From positions 248,001 to 312,000 of the forward strand of contig JABTUW010000003.1 of NCBI GenBank assembly GCA_015075185.1: DNA of 64,000 nucleotides. The letters run 5' to 3'. The notes under the pieces were generated by a model. The model made no database searches. It was not told where the DNA came from and saw nothing but the letters and a program-made list of their open reading frames with translations. The position numbers and the translations under genes were made by a program. The stretch is from Anaerolineales bacterium. GTDB taxonomy: Bacteria > Chloroflexota > Anaerolineae > 4572-78 > J111. Positions 50,548 to 57,671 of this stretch are shown here, piece after piece (within the stretch, counting starts at the first letter, position 1; each line of letters opens with the position of its first letter).

Positions 50548-51684
50548 TTACCGATCCTCAAGCGGCGTCCACTTTAAGCCTTTGGGTCCGACATAATCGG
50601 CGCGGGGGCGGATCAGCCGGTTGTCGGCGTACTGGTCCATAATATGGGCACACCAGCCGGCAATGCGGCTGATGGCGAACATCGGAGTAAACATATCGTT
50701 ATCCAGGCCCAGCATGTGGAGCAACGGCGCTGAATAATAATCCACATTCGGATAGAGCTTACGCTCCTGGAAAAATGCATTCTGGCCCGCCACCTCTTCC
50801 AGCCTGGCGGCGATGTCAAACCACTTGCGATTCTCCGACTGGCCGGCCAGGGCCTCGACTTTGGCCCGCAGGTGAGGCGCGCGCGGGTCGAGCGCCTTGT
50901 AGACGCGGTGGCCAATGCCCATAATCCTCTTCTTGCTTTTCAAACAGCCCTGGAACCAGGGCACCACGTTGTCCACATTGCCGATTTCCTCAAACTGCTC
51001 CATCGCTTCCTGCACCGCGCCGCCATGAGCATGGCCGCTGAGCGTGCCAATACCGCTGACCACCGCCGAATACATCCCGGCCCAGGTCGAGGCCGTTACC
51101 CGGCAGGCAAAGGTCGAGGCGTTGTAGTCGTGTTCGGCCAGCAGCACCAGGTAGAGATCAAGCGCCTTTTCGGCTTCGGGCGTGGGTTCTTTGCCGTTGA
51201 GCATCCATAAGAAATTGGCGGCGTGGCCCAGGTCTTCGCGGGGCGGAATAGGTCTCAAGCCCTGGCGATAGCGGGCAAAGGTGGCCATAATCGTCGGTAT
51301 CTTGGCCAGAATATCGTCGGCCTTGAGCAGGTTGGTTTCTTTATCAAAAGTCACTTTCTCCGGGTCATAGAGACCAATTTGTGACACCCCGGTCCGGCAG
51401 ACCGACATGGGCCGGGCGTTTTGGGGCATGGAGCGGATCAGCTTCAGGTGATCATCCTTCAAGGTGCGACGCGCCACCAGCCGGTCATTCAATCTGCTCA
51501 GTTCCCGTTTATTGGGTAATTTGCCATGCCAGAGGAGGTAAACAACTTCCTCGAAAGTGGCGCTGGGGGCCAGTTCATCTATGTGATAGCCCCGATAAAT
51601 CAACTCCCCCTTGTCACCATCAATGAAACAGATATCTTGCTGGCCGACGACAACGTCTTGTAAGCCAGCTTTAACCTCAGCCAT
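50548..51684 (-). CDS. Citrate synthase (short form; 2-methylcitrate synthase possible)
   Basis: The 378-residue protein has the citrate-synthase signature CFIDGDKGELIYRGYHIDEL and the catalytic triad in LSGHAHGGAVQEAM, MGIGHRVYKALDPRAP and YPNVDYYSAPLLHMLG. The length and form correspond to the Gram-positive/archaeal type I dimers. It condenses oxaloacetate with acetyl-CoA, or with propionyl-CoA if it is a methylcitrate synthase; these cannot be separated by eye. It follows the second citrate synthase gene after 24 bp, so the paralogous pair is likely one operon. Start ATG at 51682-51684 with GGAGG upstream. Confidence 0.92.
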   Translation of the reverse strand: MAEVKAGLQDVVVGQQDICFIDGDKGELIYRGYHIDELAPSATFEEVVYLLWHGKLPNKRELSRLNDRLVARRTLKDDHLKLIRSMPQNARPMSVCRTGVSQIGLYDPEKVTFDKETNLLKADDILAKIPTIMATFARYRQGLRPIPPREDLGHAANFLWMLNGKEPTPEAEKALDLYLVLLAEHDYNASTFACRVTASTWAGMYSAVVSGIGTLSGHAHGGAVQEAMEQFEEIGNVDNVVPWFQGCLKSKKRIMGIGHRVYKALDPRAPHLRAKVEALAGQSENRKWFDIAARLEEVAGQNAFFQERKLYPNVDYYSAPLLHMLGLDNDMFTPMFAISRIAGWCAHIMDQYADNRLIRPRADYVGPKGLKWTPLEDR

Positions 51685-51708
51685 ATAGAACCTCCAGTAA
51701 GAATAATT

Positions 51709-52998
51709 TTAGGGTCGTTTTTCGATAGGCACATAATCCCGCTGCTCTGGCCCCAGGTAAATTTGGCGCGGCCGGGCTATTTTTTGCTCCGGGTCGTCAA
51801 GCATCTCCATCCACTGAGCCAGCCAGCCTGAGGCGCGGGGAATGGCAAAGAGGAAGGGGAACATGTCCATGGGGAAGCGCAGGGTATGGTAGATAATGCC
51901 GCTGTAAAAATCCACATTGGGATAAAGTTTGCGCGAGATAAAGTAGTCATCCTGCAAGGCAATCCGCTCTAATTCAAGGGCAATGTCCAGCATCGGATTA
52001 CTGCCGGTAACTTCAAACACTTCGTAGGCCACCTTCTTGATAATGCTGGCGCGGGGATCATAGTTTTTATAGACCCGATGCCCAAAGCCCATCAGGCGCA
52101 CCTCACCCTTTTTGACGCGTTCAATATAGGCCGGCACATGGTCCACGGAGCCAATTTCGTTCAACATGAGCAAGACGGCCTCATTCGCCCCGCCGTGTAA
52201 GGGGCCATAAAGCGCTGCGGCGGCTGCCGATAAGGCGCTGTAAGGATCGGCCAGGCTGGAGCCAACGGCGCGCATCACCGATGTGGAGCAGTTCTGCTCG
52301 TGATCGGCATGGAGGATAAACAAGACATCCATCGCCCGCGCCAGGGCCGGATGGACCTCGTAATCATGCTGATTCATGTAATCCAGCATATACAGCAGGT
52401 TGGCGGTGTAGCCGAGCGAACTATCCGGGTAATTGAAGGGCCGGCCAATACGGTGGCGATAAGCAAAAGCGGCGATGGTCGGCAATTTGCCGATAATCCG
52501 CCAGATTTGTTTCTCACGCACTTTGGGATCGCGCACCTTTTTCGCTTCCGGATAAAGTGTAGACATAGCTGAAACCGCGCTGATCAGGATACCCATCGGA
52601 TGGGCATCATAACGGAAAGCCTGGATAAGCTGCGTCAAATTTTCATGAATAAAGGTATGGCGCAAAATCCGGTTTTCCCAATAGGCCAGTTGCTCTTTGG
52701 TCGGCAGCTCACCGTACAGGATCAGGTAGGCCACTTCCAGATAAGTGCTCTGCTCAGCCAATTGCTCGATGGGATAACCTCGATAGTGCAAAATGCCCTT
52801 ATCGCCGTCAATATAGGTGATGTTACTTTTACAGGCAGCCGTATTCACATAAGCGGGATCATAAGCCATCAAGCCAAAGTCATCAGGATTGACTTTGATC
52901 TGGCGTAAATCTGTGGCATGGATAGTCTCATGCTCGATGGGAATTTCATAGGTTTTACCCGTGCGATTATCCGTGATAGTTAAGGTGTCTTTGCTCAT
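51709..52998 (-). CDS. gltA: Citrate synthase (long form)
   Basis: The 429-residue protein has the proteobacterial-type N-terminal beta domain (LTITDNRTGKTYEIPIEHET), then ITYIDGDKGILHYRGYPIEQ, the triad in LYGPLHGGANEAVLLML, MGFGHRVYKNYDPRA and YPNVDFYSGIIYHTLR, and the C-terminal arm. It is the first enzyme of the TCA cycle. It is the first gene of the pair, with the shorter paralogue downstream. The ATG at 52996-52998 is preceded by AAGGAGC. Confidence 0.95.
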   Translation of the reverse strand: MSKDTLTITDNRTGKTYEIPIEHETIHATDLRQIKVNPDDFGLMAYDPAYVNTAACKSNITYIDGDKGILHYRGYPIEQLAEQSTYLEVAYLILYGELPTKEQLAYWENRILRHTFIHENLTQLIQAFRYDAHPMGILISAVSAMSTLYPEAKKVRDPKVREKQIWRIIGKLPTIAAFAYRHRIGRPFNYPDSSLGYTANLLYMLDYMNQHDYEVHPALARAMDVLFILHADHEQNCSTSVMRAVGSSLADPYSALSAAAAALYGPLHGGANEAVLLMLNEIGSVDHVPAYIERVKKGEVRLMGFGHRVYKNYDPRASIIKKVAYEVFEVTGSNPMLDIALELERIALQDDYFISRKLYPNVDFYSGIIYHTLRFPMDMFPFLFAIPRASGWLAQWMEMLDDPEQKIARPRQIYLGPEQRDYVPIEKRP

Positions 52999-53159
52999 AG
53001 CTGCTCCTTAATAATAGATGAGGAATTTTGGAGGCGCCCCGCTGCCTCGGATAGAGATATTCTATCTGGGACTGGCAACAATCAACCTCTGGGATCAACA
53101 GCATGCGAGGTCAAGCGAAAATTCGCCGTATTCTAGCACAAAACCCCCCCAGGCCCAAA

Positions 53160-53228
53160 ATGGTAGGAAGAAGCGAGGCGGCGAAGATATGAAGAGGCGA
53201 AGAAGCAAAGAGGCGAATACAAAGATAC
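53160..53228. repeat. GAAGAAGCGAGGCGGCGAAG tandem words
   Basis: GAAGAAGCGAGGCGGCGAAG and AAGAGGCGAAGAAGCAAAGA repeat a 6-9-base word. The opposite-strand form occurs inside the DUF2723 gene near 8215. Confidence 0.7.
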
Positions 53229-53254
53229 GCCCCTCCGCAGTATACGTCCTGCGC

Positions 53255-54517
53255 TTACGGCTGAGGGGGATGCACTTCCAGATACTGCTGAAGCAGATCA
53301 CCCATCCGCCCGGCATCTGACCCTAGAATATCATAGGAGTCCCAACGTTTATCATTGGAGCCAGCCAGGAAGATGGCTGCGCCTTTGATATAGTCATCCT
53401 GTTGTAGATTCTGGTCATACCAAATGAGCTGATCCATATAGACACCGGGCGGATCATCGCGCAGGCCGTTAGCCAGCCAGGTCTCGATAAAGTCCAGCCA
53501 GCCATGTGCTTCGGCGGGGCCGGGCCGGGGCTGCACCAGACCGTCCACGCCGCATTCCGTGATCAGGGTGGGAATATCGCCAAAGCCCATCGGTATAAGC
53601 TGCTGGCGATATACTTTGCGATAGCGCAGGGTCAGCCAGCCCTCGTCGCCCTGTTCCGGCTCTCCGGCCAACTGCAAGGCGCCGGAACGGAACTGCATGA
53701 CCGGCGCGGAGTACTCATGCAGGCCCAGGTAGCCGTTGTACTGGCGTATGGCTTCCAGGGCCGGCCTGAATTCCGGCCACAATTCCAGCGGCGGCTGGCC
53801 GGCCCCAAAATTACCCACCACCGAGCGAAGGCCCTGTTCGCCCAGGATGCGGGTCCGCTCAGCCTCAAAATCGGCCAGGCGTTTCATTTTGTCCACCGTA
53901 TCGGCCACCGGCTCGTTATAGGCTTCCCAGGCATCAATGCCGGCCATGCGCAATGGGTCGGTGGCCAGCGGTAATAACTTATCTACAAAAGCCTGGACGA
54001 GGGGTGTGGGGTCAACATCCAAATTGTGCTGTTCTAGAAAAATACGGGCGACAACGGTTGTGGTCGGTGATGAGTCTTTGATGCTCTTGACAAAATTGCC
54101 GTCAATTTCCAGGGTTTTGACCAGCGCCGGCTTGCCGGCGGCAATAAGCGCTAACGCTCTCTCGTGATGGCGGGTCAAAAAGAGGCCCAATTTGCTGGGC
54201 GGGCCGGGGGGATAGGGAGTCGGGGTGGGGGTGGGCGTCGGCGTGGGGGTAGCCTCTTCGGTGCCGCTGGGGGCCGGCGTTTGCTCAGCCGCTTGGCTGG
54301 TGGCGCTGCCCGCGCCCGTGGTAGGCGTTGGGATGGTGGAGAAGGAGAAAGGGGTTCCGGTGGCCGTCGGCGTGAAGGTCGGCAAAGAAGTGGGGGTGTG
54401 GGCCGGAAGAGCGGTTGACACGCCGGCAGACCGTCCAAAATTGGCCAGGCGGCAGGCTTGTAAAAAAGCGAGCAGGCCAATAAAGCCGGCTCCGCGTATA
54501 AATTGTCTTCTGTCCAT
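53255..54517 (-). CDS. Tat-type lipoprotein with clan GH-A-like glycosidase domain
   Basis: The 420-residue protein begins MDRRQFIRGAGFIGLLAF, a twin-arginine signal, followed by LQAC as a lipobox (C22). A long Ser/Thr/Pro stalk of ~80 residues leads to a (beta/alpha)8-like domain with VDAWEAYNEPVAD-type sequence (the exact core is WEAYNEP) as acid/base and PTLITECGVDG as nucleophile site. This fits the glycoside hydrolase clan A pattern, although I cannot assign a numbered family. It is probably exported folded and anchored to the cell surface. AAGGAG stands just before the ATG. Confidence 0.72.
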   Translation of the reverse strand: MDRRQFIRGAGFIGLLAFLQACRLANFGRSAGVSTALPAHTPTSLPTFTPTATGTPFSFSTIPTPTTGAGSATSQAAEQTPAPSGTEEATPTPTPTPTPTPYPPGPPSKLGLFLTRHHERALALIAAGKPALVKTLEIDGNFVKSIKDSSPTTTVVARIFLEQHNLDVDPTPLVQAFVDKLLPLATDPLRMAGIDAWEAYNEPVADTVDKMKRLADFEAERTRILGEQGLRSVVGNFGAGQPPLELWPEFRPALEAIRQYNGYLGLHEYSAPVMQFRSGALQLAGEPEQGDEGWLTLRYRKVYRQQLIPMGFGDIPTLITECGVDGLVQPRPGPAEAHGWLDFIETWLANGLRDDPPGVYMDQLIWYDQNLQQDDYIKGAAIFLAGSNDKRWDSYDILGSDAGRMGDLLQQYLEVHPPQP

Positions 54518-54526
54518 ACTCCTTTA

Positions 54527-54598
54527 CAGAGTAGCCAGTAGTAAGTAAACAGTAGTCAGAAATTTTCTCTGACGAGTGGCTACTGGCTACTGACAACT
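54527..54598. repeat. GTAGCCAGTAGTAAGTAAAC hairpin repeat
   Basis: GAGTAGCCAGTAGTAAGTAA and CAGTAGTCAGAAATTT are followed by the opposite arm GAGTGGCTACTGGCTACTGA. It lies between the lipoprotein and nuclease-like genes. Confidence 0.75.
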
Positions 54599-54602
54599 GA
54601 CC

Positions 54603-55385
54603 TTAAATTTTGAACGTCCATTGGCGACGAGGTATCTTACCCTCAAGCGGTGTGGAGGCCAAATCAACCTCATCGTTTTGCTCGTGAGCATAGACGGGGC
54701 AGCCGCGATGTTTGAATGGGCACAGTTCACAATGAAGGCCGGGCCTGGCGCGAACCTGACCGCGCGCCAGAGCCTGAATAGGTTCGCGTAGTTGGACCAG
54801 ATTCTGACGGTACTCCTCTTCGCTCAGTTCAATGGTGACACTTTGATCGAGTTGCAGCCAGGCCTCTTGCAGGCGGACAGGACGCTTGTGGGGGTAGTTG
54901 GCCGCCACGAGGGCATGAAACATGGTCATGGCCTGGTCCTGGCGCAGCTCGGCGGCGTCGGGCAAGGGGCCAGGCTCGGTCCGGAACAGGACCGCCAAAA
55001 TGCCGCCGTCTGAGGTTTTATCAAGACGATCCACTATCCCGCGCAACAGGACAGGAATCCCGCCAATGGTGATTTTTAGTTCCAGGGTTTCGTTTCCAGC
55101 GATCATCTGCCGCCAATCTTGGGCCAGGCGCTGATAATAGCGTTCCAGGATGGGCCGCAGTAAGAGTTGATCGGCTTGCCCGGCCAGATACTGCTCCAGT
55201 GACAAACGGGCTGGGCCGCCGGCGGCATGCAATGCCTGAACAGCCTCACGGATAGCCTCATCCAGTGCAACATGCGCTGCATCCAGGGACGACACTCCTG
55301 TTTGCTGGTCAAAGTAGTAATGCAGTGAACAATTCGCCAGAATACGGGCTTCGGCTGGGGTTAGCAAGATAGGCTGTCTCAACAT
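54603..55385 (-). CDS. RecB/Cas4-like PD-(D/E)XK protein with intact Fe-S cysteines but altered catalytic motif
   Basis: The 260-residue protein shows the fold of AddB/RecB-type nuclease domains: ANCSLHYYFDQQTG at the start (C19), GIVDRLDKTSDGGILAVLFR in the middle, and LHCELCPFKHRGCPVYA near the end (C219, C222, C229). The four cysteines match the 4Fe-4S clamp of AddB, Cas4 and XPD-like nucleases. In active enzymes the middle motif ends with D-x-K (as in DYKTG); here the corresponding residues read L-F-R, so the metal-binding Asp and the Lys appear to be missing. It may be a structural or DNA-binding homologue. It is a single gene, not linked to cas or addA. Confidence 0.72.
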   Translation of the reverse strand: MLRQPILLTPAEARILANCSLHYYFDQQTGVSSLDAAHVALDEAIREAVQALHAAGGPARLSLEQYLAGQADQLLLRPILERYYQRLAQDWRQMIAGNETLELKITIGGIPVLLRGIVDRLDKTSDGGILAVLFRTEPGPLPDAAELRQDQAMTMFHALVAANYPHKRPVRLQEAWLQLDQSVTIELSEEEYRQNLVQLREPIQALARGQVRARPGLHCELCPFKHRGCPVYAHEQNDEVDLASTPLEGKIPRRQWTFKI

Positions 55386-55435
55386 AACTAAACATTAGCA
55401 CAGATGAGCTAGCCCGTCAAGAGGGAGTTTCGACG

Positions 55436-56341
55436 TTATAAAAAAAACGGCGGGCTGGTAACGATGTAATTCTCAAACCGGCCAAAAGGGAGGTCGCTCA
55501 TAAAGATGGCGATAAAGGAGTCTATCCGAAAATTGCGAGCCAGCAGGTAATCCACCGCGGCCTGGTTGACCATGGGCACTTCCAGGCCAAAGTGATCCCG
55601 TCCGTTGGTAGCTGCGTCGTTCTCGGCGTGGGCCAGCACGGCTGGAAAGTCGCCGGGGTTGAGCAGGGCAAAGGGGCCGTTTCTCAGGCCGACGTACCCA
55701 TAGCCGGCAGGCTGTCTCTGGCGATAGTAGAGATAGCCCTGCCGCTGGGTGAGCAGCCATTTGTGGTCAAGGTCTCGCCGGTGGCCGATAATACCTCTGT
55801 CCAATTTGCCGAGCGCAGCCAGAATTTTGGGTGAGGCGGTGATTGGCTCAAAGACCAGATCGGTGGCTACCGGAGTTACGGCGGGAGTCCGCCAAAAATA
55901 GTAAATCGGAAAGCGCGGATAGACGCCTGCCTTGAGATAACGAACCTGGGCAGGGATGTCGGTTGAGGCGATAATAAAACGCCGTCCGGTTGCTGCGGGG
56001 AAGGTGCGGAGCAGTAGCTCATAGCCCACGCCCTGGGCTTGCTGGTCGGGCCGGACAAAAAACTCGGTCAATTCAAGCATACCGTCGCGCCGGATTGAGC
56101 GGCCAAAACCAATAATCTGGCCGGCCTTTTCGGCCAACCAGAAATGGGCCGCTGTACAGGCCAGGTGCTCGTACAGGGAGCGGCGTTCCTGCCACATTTG
56201 TTCCAAAGCTGCCGGGTCTTGCCAACTGGTCGGTTCGGTCGAACCGAGCCGACGGCTGAGATCAGCCAGGGTTTCCTCGAAGAGCTTGAAAACGCTATAA
56301 GAGTCGGCAGCCGTGCCGGGGTGGTAGGTAATTTCAGTCAT
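55436..56341 (-). CDS. GNAT-family N-acetyltransferase with C-terminal extension
   Basis: The 301-residue protein has a GNAT domain at residues ~1-150: the acetyl-CoA loop is VRPDQQAQGVGYELLL. The C-terminal 150 residues look like a second, degenerate GNAT module (GYLYYRQRQPAGYGYVGLRN, then HFGLEVPMVNQAAVDYLLAR). The tandem arrangement resembles mycothiol synthase-type or uncharacterised double-GNAT proteins. The acceptor substrate is unknown. The ATG lies at 56339-56341. Confidence 0.8.
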   Translation of the reverse strand: MTEITYHPGTAADSYSVFKLFEETLADLSRRLGSTEPTSWQDPAALEQMWQERRSLYEHLACTAAHFWLAEKAGQIIGFGRSIRRDGMLELTEFFVRPDQQAQGVGYELLLRTFPAATGRRFIIASTDIPAQVRYLKAGVYPRFPIYYFWRTPAVTPVATDLVFEPITASPKILAALGKLDRGIIGHRRDLDHKWLLTQRQGYLYYRQRQPAGYGYVGLRNGPFALLNPGDFPAVLAHAENDAATNGRDHFGLEVPMVNQAAVDYLLARNFRIDSFIAIFMSDLPFGRFENYIVTSPPFFL

Positions 56342-56389
56342 TTGTTTGAAGATATAGATGTCCAGAAAGATTTCTTCTCAATATCTGAG

Positions 56390-56450
56390 TAACAAGTGGC
56401 AGGGTAGCAGATAAAAAGTTTGCTACTCTGTTACCTTGCTACCCGTTTCA
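56390..56450. repeat. AAGTGGCAGGGTAGCAGATA / TTGCTACTCTGTTACCTTGC hairpin
   Basis: GGCAGGGTAGCAGATAAAAA is followed by GTTTGCTACTCTGTTACC and TTGCTACCC. It may end the methyltransferase transcript. Confidence 0.55.
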
Positions 56451-56475
56451 GCGGCAAGAACTTTTCTGGCGCATA

Positions 56476-57546
56476 CTATTTTTGGTTGATGTAGTAATGA
56501 TTTTGGATGTCATGTGCCAGTTCTTTGACTTCCACGCGGGTGAAGCCGGCCTCGGCCAGCATCTCCAGCGCCTTTTCTCGCCCCCACATGGCTCCCAAAC
56601 CCTCACCCTCGTAGGCCAGCGAGACGGTCATACAGTGCATCGTGGAGATAGTGTAGAGAAACGGCCCGATGGGGTGGTCGAGGTTGTGATGGACATGACT
56701 CGAACCGGCAATATCTTGCATTAAATAAACCCCGTCGGGTTTCAGAGCGCGATAAATGTTGCGCAGTACGGCCGCCGGTTTGGCCTGGTCGTGAATGGCG
56801 TCAAACGTGGTAATCAAGTCGAAGCGTTCCAACTCGTCCAGCAGGGCTGCATCCTGAACGGCGAAGCGGATGTTGGTCAGGCCCCGCTGCCGGGCTTCAA
56901 CCTGAGCAGCGGCAACACCATTTTCCGAGAAATCGTAACCGGTGAAGCGGCTGTTGGGAAAGGTCTGGGCCATCAACATGAGGGCCAGGCCGCGGCCACA
57001 GCCCAGGTCGAGTACCTCGATGCCTTGCTGCAACTGCTCCGTCAAACCAGGGACAAGGGGCAGGATATGATCCAACAGGGCCGGCAGGACCGACTGGCCG
57101 CTGTCCTCGGCCATGACGTCCTGGAAGCGGGGAAAGGCGGCATAGGGCACGCCGCCGCCCCGCCGGAATGACTCGACGATGCCATCTTCCACCGAGCCGA
57201 GCAGGCCGATATACTGGGTAAAGGCAGCGATGTTATTGGGCGCCGCCGTGCGTGTGAGCGCAGCCGCATGTTCTTTAGGCAGGTGATAGGTATCGGTCAG
57301 CGGGTCATACTCAATTACCCGCCCGGTAACCATCGCTCCTAGCCACTCGCGGACATAGCGTTCGTGCAGGTCAGCAGCTTTGGCAATCTGGCTGATGGGA
57401 GCCGGTGGCAGTTCGGCCATTGTATCAAACAGGCCGGTGCGGTGGCCGATGCTGGTCATCAATGCCAGCGAGCCGTAGTTTAGAACATCCACCATTTTCT
57501 CGGTGAAAGCCTCTGCCTTTTGTTCATTGAAGCCATTTGTGCTCAT
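56476..57546 (-). CDS. Class I SAM-dependent methyltransferase with N-terminal winged helix
   Basis: From the ATG at 57544-57546 (GGAG 8-9 nt upstream) the product is 356 residues. The N-terminal ~100 residues form a winged-helix-like dimerisation region (ISQIAKAADLHERYVREWLG), as in the Rv2258c-like family. The methyltransferase domain has motif I VLDLGCGRGLALMLMAQTF, GYDFSENGVAAAQVEAR, FDLITTFDAIHDQAKP and ALKPDGVYLMQDI. The substrate is unknown, probably a small molecule. The LuxR-type regulator lies upstream on the minus strand (126-bp gap between its stop and this start), so it could control this gene. Confidence 0.85.
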   Translation of the reverse strand: MSTNGFNEQKAEAFTEKMVDVLNYGSLALMTSIGHRTGLFDTMAELPPAPISQIAKAADLHERYVREWLGAMVTGRVIEYDPLTDTYHLPKEHAAALTRTAAPNNIAAFTQYIGLLGSVEDGIVESFRRGGGVPYAAFPRFQDVMAEDSGQSVLPALLDHILPLVPGLTEQLQQGIEVLDLGCGRGLALMLMAQTFPNSRFTGYDFSENGVAAAQVEARQRGLTNIRFAVQDAALLDELERFDLITTFDAIHDQAKPAAVLRNIYRALKPDGVYLMQDIAGSSHVHHNLDHPIGPFLYTISTMHCMTVSLAYEGEGLGAMWGREKALEMLAEAGFTRVEVKELAHDIQNHYYINQK

Positions 57547-57671
57547 TAGTTTTCTCCTCAAACTCAATGGGGTTTGTACTTTTACAATTGATGGCCTCAG
57601 TATAGGTTACAAAGAGCGATATGTAATCTGCCAAAGTATAGGTTTGGAGGTTGGGTTTCAGGGGCAGAGGA

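Noticed and set aside
54225..54548. Val/Gly-rich plus-strand frame near 54.3 kb
   Set aside because: It is the reverse complement of the T/P-rich stalk of the Tat lipoprotein, so it is a composition artefact.
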